Assembly: GCA_002256385.1 (NCBI GenBank)
Contig: NKJD01000004.1
Location: forward strand, 39,496-103,495
Direction: 5' to 3'
Length of the DNA stretch: 64,000 nt
DNA from: Flavobacterium sp. BFFFF2
GTDB lineage: Bacteria > Bacteroidota > Bacteroidia > Flavobacteriales > Flavobacteriaceae
Shown: positions 41,283 to 50,600 of the stretch, in pieces
Numbering within the stretch: the stretch's first letter is position 1
How the letters are laid out: every line of letters begins with the position of its first letter
The notes under the pieces: generated by a model
Seen by the model: only the letters and a program-made list of their open reading frames with translations
What the model was told of the DNA's origin: nothing
Databases searched by the model: none
Program-made: the position numbers and the translations under genes

Positions 41283-43130
41283 ATGTCCACTATTATTCAA
41301 CGCTTACCCGATCATGTTGCCAATCAGATAGCCGCTGGTGAAGTCGTGCAACGGCCCGCCTCAGTGGTCAAAGAGCTCATGGAAAATGCGGTTGATGCAG
41401 GCGCCACTTCCATTAGCCTGCTTATCAAAGAAGCGGGCAAAGTACTGATTCAGGTGGTTGATAACGGCTGTGGGATGAACCAAGCTGACGCACTGTTGTG
41501 TTTTGAGCGTCATGCCACCTCCAAAATCAGAAAAGCAGAAGACTTATTTGATTTGCATACCAAAGGTTTTCGGGGCGAAGCCTTGGCTTCGATTGCGGCT
41601 GTGGCCCATGTGGAACTGAAAACGCGCCAAGCGGAAGACGAACTGGGTACGCATTTGGTCATTGAAGGCAGCAAGCAAGTGTCTTTAGAACCAGCAGTGG
41701 TGCCAAAAGGCACCACTTTTTCCGTCAAAAATCTATTTTTTAATATTCCTGCGCGGCGCAATTTTTTAAAATCGGACACGGTTGAATTTCGGCATATTGT
41801 CGATGAATTTTTGCGCATTGCTTTGGCGCATCCGAACATCCAATTTCATTTTTACCACAATGGTTCCGATGTGTTTAATGCGCCAGCTAGCAATTTACGC
41901 CAGCGCATTGCCACTTTGTTTTCGGGCAAAGCCAACGAAAAATTGGTGCCACTGAACGAAGACACCGAATTGGTCACGTTGAGCGGCTTTGTGGGCAAAC
42001 CCGATTTTGCCAAGAAAAACAAGTCAGAGCAGTTTTTCTTTGTCAATGACCGTTTTATTAAAAGCCCCTATTTGCACCATGCGGTGCTTTCGGCTTTTGA
42101 AGGCTTGCTGCGCGATGGGTTTCAACCCGTATACTTTTTGTATTTACAGGTACCGCCGCAACACCTCGACATCAATATTCACCCGACCAAAACAGAAATC
42201 AAGTTTGACAATGAACAGGCATTATACGCCATTTTACGGGCTGCCATTAAACACAGTTTAGGGCAATTTCAGGTGGCACCAATCCTTGATTTTGAACGTG
42301 ACCCCAATTTGGATACGCCTTATCATTTTCAGCAAAAAGAGGCGGTGGTGCCTCAGGTTCAAGTAGATCGTGATTTTAACCCATTTAAATCAATGAATGC
42401 GCCCGAACCGACGCGCCAACGCAACAGTCCGTTGCCCTATTTGGCCGCTGAAAACAACCCCAAATGGGAATCGTTGTACGTTGGACTGCAATCGGCTGAC
42501 GAACACAGCTGGGAATCCGAACCAGAACAAGCCACTTTGTTTGCTTCTGACGACCAACACGCTACTGCTTCAGTCACTTTTCAGTTGCAGCGAAAATATA
42601 TTGTAAGTACCCTCAAGTCGGGTTTGCTGGTCATTCACCAACAGCGCGCGCACCAACGGGTGTTGTATGAAGGTTTTTTAACTGGCATGACCCACCACCA
42701 GGCCATGAGTCAGCCGTTGTTGTTTCCGTTGAAGTTGACTTTTTCGGGGCAAGAAATCTTGATGTTGCAGCAAATCAGTCCTATTTTGACTGGGATGGGG
42801 TTTGGTTTTGAATCTATTGAAAACAATGCGGTTTCTGTCAATGCTTTACCTGTTGAGGTCAGCGCTTCGGAGGTGCAGCACATTATGGAAGCTTTATTGC
42901 ACGACATTGAACAAGGCTTGCCCGAAACGGGTTATTCGCAAAATGATGCTTTGGCACGTTCTTTGGCCAAGAATATTTCGATAAAAACAGGCGCGGTTTT
43001 AACCACCATGGAGCAAGAAAGCTTAGTCAACAATTTGTTTGCCTGCAAAGAAGCCGATCGGTCACCTTTTGGTGAACCCACTTATTTTATTCACCAAATC
43101 GAAGACATCGATAAAAAATTTCACCTATGA
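41283..43130 (+). CDS. mutL: DNA mismatch repair protein MutL
   Basis: Couples MutS mismatch recognition to strand removal. 615 residues from ATG 41283 (MSTIIQRLPDHVANQIAAGE). The N-terminal GHKL ATPase shows ELMENAVDAG, DNGCGM and TKGFRGEALASIA. The C-terminal domain begins near VTFQLQRKYIVSTLKSGL. The place where endonuclease-type MutL proteins carry DQHA-xx-E reads IHQQRAHQRVLYEGF, so the metal-binding motif is altered, although FACKEADRSPFGEPT near the C-terminus resembles the usual last metal-site motif. It overlaps the rhomboid gene by 4 bases (ATGA). Confidence 0.95.
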   Translation: MSTIIQRLPDHVANQIAAGEVVQRPASVVKELMENAVDAGATSISLLIKEAGKVLIQVVDNGCGMNQADALLCFERHATSKIRKAEDLFDLHTKGFRGEALASIAAVAHVELKTRQAEDELGTHLVIEGSKQVSLEPAVVPKGTTFSVKNLFFNIPARRNFLKSDTVEFRHIVDEFLRIALAHPNIQFHFYHNGSDVFNAPASNLRQRIATLFSGKANEKLVPLNEDTELVTLSGFVGKPDFAKKNKSEQFFFVNDRFIKSPYLHHAVLSAFEGLLRDGFQPVYFLYLQVPPQHLDINIHPTKTEIKFDNEQALYAILRAAIKHSLGQFQVAPILDFERDPNLDTPYHFQQKEAVVPQVQVDRDFNPFKSMNAPEPTRQRNSPLPYLAAENNPKWESLYVGLQSADEHSWESEPEQATLFASDDQHATASVTFQLQRKYIVSTLKSGLLVIHQQRAHQRVLYEGFLTGMTHHQAMSQPLLFPLKLTFSGQEILMLQQISPILTGMGFGFESIENNAVSVNALPVEVSASEVQHIMEALLHDIEQGLPETGYSQNDALARSLAKNISIKTGAVLTTMEQESLVNNLFACKEADRSPFGEPTYFIHQIEDIDKKFHL

Positions 43131-43879
43131 TTCGCATCACTGAAACGGTCAAGCACCTGCTGATCATAAATACCCTGTTGTTTATATTATCGATTTCAGG
43201 GTTATTACCCATTACCAAACTGTTTCCCTTGTGGTTGCCAGACAATCCACTTTTTAAACCTTGGCAGTTGGTCACGTACATGTTTATGCACGGCGGCTGG
43301 ATGCACTTGTTGTTTAATATGATGGCTTTGTATTCGTTTGGATCAACGCTGGAATACAGTTGGGGTACAAAAAAATTTTTGTTTTTCTATTTGTCGTGTG
43401 GGATTGGCGCAGCTTTGCTGCATATAGGTATTTCGCATTGGGAATACCAATCAGTAGTGGATGCCATGCGTTTAATACCAGTTTTTGATACCGACATTCA
43501 ACTGTTTTTGACCGAAGGCCGTTATAATTCTCAAATTTTAGAATCAGTTCCCCTTTCGAAGTTAGAGTCCTTATATAGCGTGTACAATAGCCCAACGGTG
43601 GGGGCTTCTGGGGCCATTTATGGTTTGCTTATTGCTTTTGCCATGATGTTTCCCGACGCCGAATTAGCCTTGCTTTTTATTCCTTTTCCCATAAAAGCGC
43701 GGTATTTTGTACCTGGTTTGTTGGGTCTTGATTTGTTCTTAGGGCTCAAAGGCCAATCGCTGTTTGGGTCAGGGGGCACTGGAGTGGCTCACTTTGCTCA
43801 CTTAGGTGGTGCTTTAGTAGGTTTTATAATTATTTGGTATTGGAAAAAAAACCAGTTCAACAACAAAAGGTGGAATTAA
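43127..43879 (+). CDS. rhomboid-family intramembrane serine protease
   Basis: 250 residues, six or more membrane helices. Catalytic Ser in VGASGAIYGLL and His in VAHFAHLGGALVG, plus the helix two motif TYMFMHGGWMHLLFNMMALY with the oxyanion His and Asn. An insertion of about 45 residues between helices (around FDTDIQLFLTEGRYNSQ) is unusual in length. It starts inside the mutL stop (ATGA) and is followed 12 bases later by a second rhomboid. Substrate unknown. Confidence 0.92.
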   Translation: MIRITETVKHLLIINTLLFILSISGLLPITKLFPLWLPDNPLFKPWQLVTYMFMHGGWMHLLFNMMALYSFGSTLEYSWGTKKFLFFYLSCGIGAALLHIGISHWEYQSVVDAMRLIPVFDTDIQLFLTEGRYNSQILESVPLSKLESLYSVYNSPTVGASGAIYGLLIAFAMMFPDAELALLFIPFPIKARYFVPGLLGLDLFLGLKGQSLFGSGGTGVAHFAHLGGALVGFIIIWYWKKNQFNNKRWN

Positions 43880-43891
43880 ACCCTTGTAGTC

Positions 43892-44761
43892 ATGAATAGC
43901 ATTTGGGAAGACCTCAAATATTCGTACCGAACCGACGGCACCACGCAACGACTGATTTATTGGAATGTCGGTGTGTTCATAGTATCACAATTGGTGCTGT
44001 TGATTTTCCCAGTTTGGGGCAGTCAATGCCTCAATTGGATGGCTTTGCCATTAGACTTGCAGGCGTGGATGTTCCAACCTTGGGGCCTCATTACCTACAC
44101 CTTTTTTCATGCTTCCTTTATGCATTTATTTTTCAACATGCTGGTGTTGCATTTTGCAGGCCGCTTGTTTGAAACGTATTTTAATGGCCAACAAACGCTG
44201 GGCGTGTATATATTGTCGGGTATTGGCGCTGGTTTACTTTGCATGATTGGCAGTTCATTGTTCGGATTTAACGGTTCCATTATGGTAGGGGCGTCGGCTT
44301 CCATTATGGGTTTGTTAACGGCCGTTACCGCCTACAACCCAGTGATGCCCGTTCGGTTGATGCTCATTGGTCAAGTTCGATTGTGGCACATTACAGGCTG
44401 CTTGCTTTTTCTGGATTTAATTCAATGGAAATCAGATGCTGGTGGGCATTTTGCACATTTATGCGGGGCTGTTTTCGGGGTCATTTATATGTTGTTGTTG
44501 CAAAAAGGAACTGATTTAAGTCGGTTGATTCCAGGGGCAAATCCCTGGTATGCCAAGTGGTTTTCCAAATCAAAAACACCCTTAAAAAAGGTGCATGTCA
44601 ATCGGACTCCGCCATCAAACAATTCAAACTTGCGCAAGGTGGTGCAAAAAACAAAAGAGCAACAGCAGGTGGATGAAATTTTAGATAAAATCAGCAAATC
44701 GGGCTATGACAGCTTAAGCCAAGCTGAAAAAGAATTTTTATTCAGGGAGGGTAAATCTTGA
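43892..44761 (+). CDS. rhomboid-family protease with C-terminal cytoplasmic tail
   Basis: 289 residues. Rhomboid core with TYTFFHASFMHLFFNMLVLHFAG, catalytic Ser in VGASASIMGLL and His in GGHFAHLCGAVFG. After the last helix comes a soluble tail of about 90 residues with KTKEQQQVDEILDKISKSGY and SLSQAEKEFLF, a short helical module often attached to Bacteroidota rhomboids. Second of a tandem pair, probably an old duplication with separate roles. Inner membrane. Confidence 0.92.
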   Translation: MNSIWEDLKYSYRTDGTTQRLIYWNVGVFIVSQLVLLIFPVWGSQCLNWMALPLDLQAWMFQPWGLITYTFFHASFMHLFFNMLVLHFAGRLFETYFNGQQTLGVYILSGIGAGLLCMIGSSLFGFNGSIMVGASASIMGLLTAVTAYNPVMPVRLMLIGQVRLWHITGCLLFLDLIQWKSDAGGHFAHLCGAVFGVIYMLLLQKGTDLSRLIPGANPWYAKWFSKSKTPLKKVHVNRTPPSNNSNLRKVVQKTKEQQQVDEILDKISKSGYDSLSQAEKEFLFREGKS

Positions 44762-44820
44762 TGCGGAATTCATTTGTAAAACCCCCACATTTTTAGTACA
44801 TTGCCCTACAATGCCGCTGT

Positions 44821-45870
44821 ATGCAAAAACTCTCTTGGTTTAATAAAATTACTTTTTGGCTCAATGTCATTGTCATTTTCTTGACTTTGATGGGCTATGT
44901 GTTGCCTTTTTTGGCTCCCAAAATATTCCCTGTACTTGCCGTGCTCACGCTGTTTTTGCCTGTGTTTTTAGTGATCAACATCATGTTTTTTATATACTGG
45001 ATGGTGCAACTCAAAAAACAAATGATCGGTTCCGGTTTGGTGTTGTTGTTGGGTTTTTCTTTTATCGGCAAATTTTACAAAATGTCCGAAACAGAGATCG
45101 ACGCTTCGGAACGTGACTTTACGGTGATGAGTTACAATGTCCGTTTGTTTGATTTGTTTCATTGGCAACAAAAAGAGGGCGTCAAACAAACCATACTCGA
45201 TTTTATCAATGAGCAAAATCCAGATATTTTGTGCATTCAAGAATACTCTGAAAACGCCCGTGTCGACTTACGTGTGTACAAACACAAGGCCATTTTTATG
45301 TTGGGGAACAGAATTAAAACGGGTCAAGCCATTTTTTCAAAATTCCCCATCATAGATCAAGGCAATTTGCGTTTACCGCATTCGGACAACAACATCATTT
45401 ATGCTGACATTCGGAAGGGAAAAGATACATTAAGGGTGTATAATATGCATTTGGAATCCATTAAAATTTCGCCCGATGTACACGAATTAGCCGAAGATGT
45501 ACAGCAAATTGACCGCTCAAAGTCTGAGCGTTTGTTGCAACGTTTAAGCAAAGGATTTTCAAAACAACAAGTCCAAGCCGAATTGTTGGAACAACACAAA
45601 AGCAATTGCCCGTATCCGATGCTCATTTGTGGCGACATGAACAACAGCCCGTTTTCGTATGTCTATCAGCACATTAAGGGCTCCATGAAAGACTGCTTTG
45701 TAGAAGCCGGGCATGGTTTTGGGCAAACCTACCGCTTTAAGTATTACCCAGCCCGCATCGATTATATCTTTGCCGACAAAAGCATGGCTGTTAAAACGTT
45801 TACGTACTTTCCAGACTTTGTCTATTCAGACCATTACCCGATTATGACAAGGCTCGAAATGAAGCCTTAA
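44821..45870 (+). CDS. endonuclease/exonuclease/phosphatase-family membrane protein
   Basis: 349 residues. Two or three N-terminal membrane helices (about 8-75: WLNVIVIFLTLMGYVLPFL type) are followed by a catalytic EEP domain facing the periplasm or cytoplasm. Motifs: MSYNVRLFDLF, DILCIQEYSE with the metal Glu, CGDMNNSPFSYVY, RIDYIFADK and the C-terminal SDHYPIMTRLE with the catalytic His. Such proteins hydrolyse phosphodiesters in nucleic acids or lipids; the substrate is not evident. It follows the rhomboid genes by 59 bases and may be part of the mutL operon. Confidence 0.88.
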   Translation: MQKLSWFNKITFWLNVIVIFLTLMGYVLPFLAPKIFPVLAVLTLFLPVFLVINIMFFIYWMVQLKKQMIGSGLVLLLGFSFIGKFYKMSETEIDASERDFTVMSYNVRLFDLFHWQQKEGVKQTILDFINEQNPDILCIQEYSENARVDLRVYKHKAIFMLGNRIKTGQAIFSKFPIIDQGNLRLPHSDNNIIYADIRKGKDTLRVYNMHLESIKISPDVHELAEDVQQIDRSKSERLLQRLSKGFSKQQVQAELLEQHKSNCPYPMLICGDMNNSPFSYVYQHIKGSMKDCFVEAGHGFGQTYRFKYYPARIDYIFADKSMAVKTFTYFPDFVYSDHYPIMTRLEMKP

Positions 45871-45886
45871 CAAAGCAAAAAAGCTT

Positions 45887-46510
45887 TTAAACCAGCACTG
45901 GAAGCGGCTGTTCTTTTAAATATTGCAAGGCATGTCTGCCTTCGTTGCACAGCAAATCAATGATGGACAAATTCGAAATAAAACCGTGTTTGTCGTCAAA
46001 AACTTGGGTATATGGCGCCCATTGATTGGCATCCTTTTTACCATTAATCAACGACCGAAAATCAACCCCGTCGGTAATAACACGATGGTATTCGTCAGTT
46101 TCTGTGAAAGTAAATGGCACACCAAGGCATTTGCACGAAATGGCCATGGTTTCCATTATCACATCCCATAGAAAAGTGTGTTTTTTGGTGTAGATGGGGG
46201 CAAAATAATCTTCGAAATACTCAAAATAAGGCGAAGAGCGGTAAGCCGCTTCCAACGATTTAAGATGCTGTTTTTGCCAATCAAAATCAGTTTCAAGCCT
46301 CACTTCTTTAATGAATTGGTGCGGTTGAATGCTGTGTTTGACGGGAATATTGAGCAATTGCAACCCATTAGGGCTGTAAATGTACATGCGGTTTCGGTTG
46401 GTTTGTTTCTGAAAATGGTCCCCTTGTTCCAATACCCATTCTTGGCTATGTGCCAAAGCGACAAAATGACTGACCGACGGAAAATAGGACGGATGAATAA
46501 CCGCTTTCAT
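45887..46510 (-). CDS. WbqC-like family protein
   Basis: 207 residues, cytoplasmic. The opening AVIHPSYFPSVSHFVALAHS, with the later QKQTNRNRMYI and LNIPVKHS, matches the WbqC-like family, which is linked in other bacteria to surface glycan or antigen synthesis; the biochemical reaction is not established. Conserved aromatic residues appear in YRSSPYFEYFEDYFAPIY. It starts 3 bases after lepB on the same strand, so both are in one transcript. Confidence 0.88.
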   Translation of the reverse strand: MKAVIHPSYFPSVSHFVALAHSQEWVLEQGDHFQKQTNRNRMYIYSPNGLQLLNIPVKHSIQPHQFIKEVRLETDFDWQKQHLKSLEAAYRSSPYFEYFEDYFAPIYTKKHTFLWDVIMETMAISCKCLGVPFTFTETDEYHRVITDGVDFRSLINGKKDANQWAPYTQVFDDKHGFISNLSIIDLLCNEGRHALQYLKEQPLPVLV

Positions 46511-46513
46511 TAC

Positions 46514-48208
46514 TTATGCTTTGCTGTTTTTTCGTTTATTCCAAAAATAATTGCCCACAAAATAGCCTACCAAGGCCAATAAGAACCATTGGAAATACGA
46601 CTGTGGTTGCCCATCGCCGCTCACGGTCGTAAACAAACGATCCCAACGGATGCGTTCACTCCATTTTGGGGTGTTCCAATCTAAGCTAAACCAAATAAAT
46701 ACGGGTTTTCCAACAATATGGTCGTCGGGCACAAAGCCCCAATAACGGCTGTCTTCTGAATTGTGGCGGTTGTCGCCCATCATCCAATAATAATTCTTTT
46801 GAAAAGTGTAAGAAGTCACTGCTTTGTCACCAATGTAAAACTGCCCACCAACGTGTTTTAAGTCTTGCCCTTCATACACGCGAATGGCTTTTTTGTAAAT
46901 GGGATACGTGTTTTCATTTAATGGTACGGTACTACCTGCTTTCGGAATAAATAGGGTGCCAAAATTGTCGACACTCCAATTTAATTTGGCTACTTGTGGA
47001 AACACACTGTTGCCTCCCGGAAATTCAAATCGTTTCACGGATTCTACGCGGGTGTCGGCTTTCAGCTTTTCATATTTTTCTTGGGTTAAATTAACACCAA
47101 TCGCTTTCTCATTCAGCTGCATGTTCAACTTGTTGAACGTTTCTTGGTCAATTTGGCCACAAACCGCGACATTGCTTGAGTCGCGTGCAAATTCTTGCAG
47201 CGTAAAATGGTTTTCGCTAAAGTATTTTTGAACTTGTGGATTTTCCCATAAGTCTTTGCGGATGTTAAATGAAAACATGGTTTCATGTCGCAAGTCGTAT
47301 TCGTCCAACAACGGATCGCACGAATCGCCTTTGGCAACCAACGTATAAAAGAACTGAGGTTTGGCGCGCTCTGGCAATACATTTAATTTGCCATTAATGT
47401 AAATATCGCCGTGTAAAATTTGCAAAGAATCGCCCGGTAGTCCGACACAACGTTTAACGTAATTCGATTTCTTGTCAATAGGTTTCACCACACTGCGCCC
47501 CGAACGGTCAAAGAATTTGTATACCGTATCGGCGGGCCAGTTAAACACCACAATATCATTCCGTTGAATGTCTTCAAAGCCTGGGAAACGGAAATAAGGC
47601 AGTTGCGGCCAACTCAAATACGATTTGGTTTTAATTAAAGGAATGGTATCATGCACCATTGGTGCTGCGATTGGCGTCATAGGCGTTCTGGCGCCATAAT
47701 GAAACTTGCTCACAAATAAAAAGTCACCAATCAACAACGATTTTTCAAGTGACGCGGTTGGAATCACAAAGGGTTGAATGGCGTAGGTGTGGACCAAGGT
47801 GGCTACAATTACCGCAAAAACCACTGAGCTAAGGGTGTCACCGGCCGCTGTTTTTTTAATCAGACTGCGGTCTGTAATGTGAACGCCCGGATTGGTATAA
47901 TTGAGGTAGGCTAAATATAAACCGAGCGTGAGCACCGTGATCCAAGCCTCTTTGCGTTCGGTTTTGCCAAAATTTTGCAACAACTCAAGCCAGATTACCG
48001 GAATCATCAACAAATTGATAATCGGAATATACAACAACACAATCCACCAAGTGGGTCGGTTGATGATTTTCATAAAAATGGCCATATTGTAAACAGGCAC
48101 AAATGCCTGCCAACGCTTGTAACCAGACAATTCATAGAATCGCCAAGTGCCAATACCATGAATAAAATGAAATACCAGAATTACTAAAAGCCAATGAAAT
48201 GCGGTCAT
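46514..48208 (-). CDS. lepB: signal peptidase I
   Basis: Membrane protease that removes Sec signal peptides. 564 residues, the enlarged Bacteroidota form. Three or four N-terminal membrane helices are followed by the catalytic domain with Ser in PTASLEKSLLIGDFLFV and Lys in NYVKRCVGLPGDSL. A long insertion of about 200 residues precedes YYWMMGDNRHNSEDSRYWGFV and DDHIVGKPVFIWFSLD (boxes D and E). A last membrane helix lies near the C-terminus (FLLALVGYFVGNYFW). Leads a two-gene unit with the WbqC-like gene. Confidence 0.93.
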   Translation of the reverse strand: MTAFHWLLVILVFHFIHGIGTWRFYELSGYKRWQAFVPVYNMAIFMKIINRPTWWIVLLYIPIINLLMIPVIWLELLQNFGKTERKEAWITVLTLGLYLAYLNYTNPGVHITDRSLIKKTAAGDTLSSVVFAVIVATLVHTYAIQPFVIPTASLEKSLLIGDFLFVSKFHYGARTPMTPIAAPMVHDTIPLIKTKSYLSWPQLPYFRFPGFEDIQRNDIVVFNWPADTVYKFFDRSGRSVVKPIDKKSNYVKRCVGLPGDSLQILHGDIYINGKLNVLPERAKPQFFYTLVAKGDSCDPLLDEYDLRHETMFSFNIRKDLWENPQVQKYFSENHFTLQEFARDSSNVAVCGQIDQETFNKLNMQLNEKAIGVNLTQEKYEKLKADTRVESVKRFEFPGGNSVFPQVAKLNWSVDNFGTLFIPKAGSTVPLNENTYPIYKKAIRVYEGQDLKHVGGQFYIGDKAVTSYTFQKNYYWMMGDNRHNSEDSRYWGFVPDDHIVGKPVFIWFSLDWNTPKWSERIRWDRLFTTVSGDGQPQSYFQWFLLALVGYFVGNYFWNKRKNSKA

Positions 48209-48327
48209 ATTGATTAAATTTTCACTATTGGTTGCAAAGAAAGCAAAAATGTTTCACGGTAGCAGCTATTAATGTTTCAAGTTTTGGGACAAGGGCTGTT
48301 TTGGGCATGCTCGTCTTCTTTATTTTT

Positions 48328-48335
48328 TATATTTG
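48328..48335 (+). promoter_or_regulatory. -7 element of the gene at 48352
   Basis: TATATTTG fits TAnnTTTG, 16 bases before the ATG. A TTTG lies 24 bases upstream, a little beyond the usual spacing. Confidence 0.55.
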
Positions 48336-48351
48336 CATAAATTGATTAAAT

Positions 48352-48861
48352 ATGAAAACAAACTGCATTTTATTGTGTCTATTTGCCCTATGTTGGCAAA
48401 GTCAAGCACAATACTCTTTTGATGGCAGAGGCAATGTGTATGTAAACGATTTAAAAAAGAGTCCAAACGAGGTGCGGCAGATGTTGGTCAGGGACACTCT
48501 TGCTTTGGAAACCTACAACGGCGCAAGAGCCCAAAAAACATGGGGAAATATTTTGTTAACAACTGGTATTATAGGTACAGCAGTGGTCACAGCACTCAAA
48601 CTGCACTATGGCTCGCCAACCACAACTGAGTATCAAGGCAGGTCAACTACAATCGGAAATGAAATATCTTCGGCTTGGTATGCGCTCACCTTGGGACTCG
48701 TTGCAGTTGCCATACCCATTAAAATAGGATTTTTGAACAAAACCAAGGAGGCAATCAATACCTTTGAGGCCAATCAAAAAACTGCCTGCTGCAAATCAGA
48801 AAACTATCAAATTGCATTCGTAGGAAACACCCAAGGCGTTGGTCTTCAAATTCACTTTTAA
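48352..48861 (+). CDS. exported membrane protein of unknown function
   Basis: 169 residues. Signal peptide MKTNCILLCLFALCWQSQAQ, then GRGNVYVNDLKKSPNEVRQML, and two hydrophobic stretches (NILLTTGIIGTAVVTALKL and ALTLGLVAVAIPIKIGF). The C-terminal region has paired cysteines (TACCKSE) and ends in a strand-like GVGLQIHF. Similar small exported proteins occur in Flavobacteria, but I do not recognise the family. It precedes the CoA-transferase genes by 9 bases, probably sharing their transcript. Confidence 0.65.
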   Translation: MKTNCILLCLFALCWQSQAQYSFDGRGNVYVNDLKKSPNEVRQMLVRDTLALETYNGARAQKTWGNILLTTGIIGTAVVTALKLHYGSPTTTEYQGRSTTIGNEISSAWYALTLGLVAVAIPIKIGFLNKTKEAINTFEANQKTACCKSENYQIAFVGNTQGVGLQIHF

Positions 48862-48870
48862 CTTGTAAAA

Positions 48871-49572
48871 ATGATTAGTAAAAAAGTTACTTCTGTTCAA
48901 CAAGCCCTTGAAGGCATCGATCATGGCATGACCATTATGCTGGGTGGATTTGGTCTTTGCGGCATCCCTGAAAATAGTATTGCCGAATTAGTAAATAAAG
49001 GAACCACCGATTTAACTTGCATTTCAAACAATGCGGGTGTCGATGATTTTGGTTTGGGTTTGCTGTTGCAAAAACGGCAAATCAAAAAGATGATTTCCTC
49101 TTATGTGGGCGAAAATGCCGAATTCGAGCGGCAGATGTTGTCGGGCGAATTAGATGTAGAATTAACCCCACAAGGCACCTTGGCCGAAAAATGCCGTGCT
49201 GCACAAGCGGGTATTCCTGCTTTTTTTACCCCAGCAGGCTATGGCACTGAAGTGGCCGAAGGCAAAGAAACCCGCGAATTTAATGGCAAAATGCACGTCA
49301 TGGAACTCGCTTACAAAGCTGATTTTGCCATTGTCAAAGCTTGGAAAGGCGACGAAGCGGGTAACTTGATTTTTAAAGGAACCGCCCGCAATTTTAATGC
49401 TTGTATGGCAGGTGCCGCCAAAATCACCATTGCAGAAGTCGAAGAATTGTTGCCAGTGGGTGCGTTAGACCCCAACCAGATTCATATTCCGGGCATTATG
49501 GTGCAACGCATTTTTCAGGGAACTAAATTTGAAAAACGCATTGAACAGAGAACAACACGCAAAAAAGAGTAA
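48871..49572 (+). CDS. scoA: 3-oxoacid CoA-transferase subunit A
   Basis: Alpha subunit of succinyl-CoA:3-oxoacid CoA-transferase, which moves CoA between succinate and acetoacetate. 233 residues. The family pattern is clear: [53 protein letters not shown], and [18 protein letters not shown]. Subunit B follows after 2 bases, so the heterotetramer is made from one transcript. Cytoplasmic; in ketone body or branched-chain acid breakdown. Confidence 0.95.
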   Translation: MISKKVTSVQQALEGIDHGMTIMLGGFGLCGIPENSIAELVNKGTTDLTCISNNAGVDDFGLGLLLQKRQIKKMISSYVGENAEFERQMLSGELDVELTPQGTLAEKCRAAQAGIPAFFTPAGYGTEVAEGKETREFNGKMHVMELAYKADFAIVKAWKGDEAGNLIFKGTARNFNACMAGAAKITIAEVEELLPVGALDPNQIHIPGIMVQRIFQGTKFEKRIEQRTTRKKE

Positions 49573-49574
49573 TC

Positions 49575-50231
49575 ATGGCACTAGATAAAAACCAAATAGC
49601 AAAACGCATTGCGCAAGAAGTGCAAAACGGATATTACGTCAATTTAGGCATTGGCATTCCGACCTTGGTGGCCAATTTTGTACGGTCTGATATTTCAGTG
49701 GAATTTCAGAGTGAGAATGGCGTCTTGGGCATGGGGCCTTTTCCGTTCGAAGGCGAAGAAGACGCCGATGTAATCAATGCGGGCAAGCAAACCATTACTA
49801 CTTTGCCGGGCGCCAGCTTTTTTGATTCGGCTTTTAGTTTTGGCATGATCCGCGCGCAAAAAGTCGATTTAACCATTTTAGGCGCCATGGAGGTAGCCGA
49901 AAATGGCGACATTGCCAATTGGAAAATTCCTGGTAAAATGGTCAAAGGGATGGGCGGCGCCATGGATTTGGTCGCTTCAGCGGAAAACATCATTGTGGCC
50001 ATGATGCATGTGAATAAAGCGGGCGAAAGTAAAATTTTAAAACGCTGTACCCTGCCGCTTACAGGTGTGGGCTGCGTGAAAAAAGTAGTTACCGAATTGG
50101 CCGTACTCGAAATTACCCCAAAAGGTTTTAAATTGTTGGAACGCGCCCCAGGTGTGTCAGTTGATGACATTATTAAAGCCACCGAAGCCGATTTGATTAT
50201 TGAAGGTGAGGTTTTGGAGATGGCTATTTAG
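49575..50231 (+). CDS. scoB: 3-oxoacid CoA-transferase subunit B
   Basis: Beta subunit, 218 residues, carrying the catalytic glutamate in FQSENGVLGMGP (Glu47), which forms the CoA thioester intermediate. Other conserved segments: YYVNLGIGIPTLVANFV, LPGASFFDSAFSFGMIRAQ, KMVKGMGGAMDLVASA and RCTLPLTGVGCV. Starts 2 bases after subunit A. The coding region is followed directly by a run of degenerate heptamer repeats and a terminator. Confidence 0.95.
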   Translation: MALDKNQIAKRIAQEVQNGYYVNLGIGIPTLVANFVRSDISVEFQSENGVLGMGPFPFEGEEDADVINAGKQTITTLPGASFFDSAFSFGMIRAQKVDLTILGAMEVAENGDIANWKIPGKMVKGMGGAMDLVASAENIIVAMMHVNKAGESKILKRCTLPLTGVGCVKKVVTELAVLEITPKGFKLLERAPGVSVDDIIKATEADLIIEGEVLEMAI

Positions 50232-50340
50232 GCTGAAAGTTTCAGGTTTCAGGTTCCAAGTTTCAGGTTTCAGGTTGCAGGTTTCAGGTTGCAAGTTTAA
50301 GGTTGCAAGTTTAAGGTTGCAGGTTTAAGGTTTAAGGTTT
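50232..50340 (+). repeat. degenerate tandem repeat of AGGTTTC / AGGTTGC heptamers
   Basis: About fifteen back-to-back units of the form (C/T)AGGTTTC, (C/T)AGGTTGC, AAGTTTAAGG and so on, starting right after the scoB stop. The unit drifts gradually along the run. Similar runs are at 10034, 25830 and 51416. Confidence 0.75.
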
Positions 50341-50394
50341 AAAGTTTTGCTTCGCACCGTTCGTCCCTGCGGGCCTCGGGTCAGGTTTAAAGTT

Positions 50395-50445
50395 TTTCAC
50401 GAATAGCACTTGCTAATTTTAGACACTTAGTTCCCGCAGGGGTGT
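50395..50445 (+). repeat. R3 short dispersed repeat, copy b
   Basis: CGAATAGCACTTGCTAATTT and GACACTTAGTTCCCGCAGGG; see copy a at 10066. Like copy a, it is preceded by GGTTTAAAGTTT-type units. Confidence 0.55.
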
Positions 50446-50478
50446 TCCCACAATCTAATTTCTTAGCATATCAAAACT

Positions 50479-50510
50479 AAAAAAGACAAGTAATACCACT
50501 TGTCTTTTTT
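50479..50510 (+). terminator. bidirectional terminator
   Basis: AAAAAAGACAAGT and ACTTGTCTTTTTT form a perfect 13-bp stem over AATACC. Ends the scoAB transcript and possibly the convergent lipoprotein gene. Confidence 0.85.
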
Positions 50511-50600
50511 AGAAAAAATTTATGTTTTTGTTGGTTTTCAAGTGATTGAGTTTGCAAAAGTGCATCATCACTAACTTTGGAACTTTATCCATTGCCAGAT

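Larger units (their letters stand above)
50232..50600. other. intergenic stretch of repeats and a terminator
   Basis: 369 bases: heptamer run, R3 copy b, the strong hairpin at 50479, and 90 bases without recognised content up to the lipoprotein stop. Confidence 0.65.
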
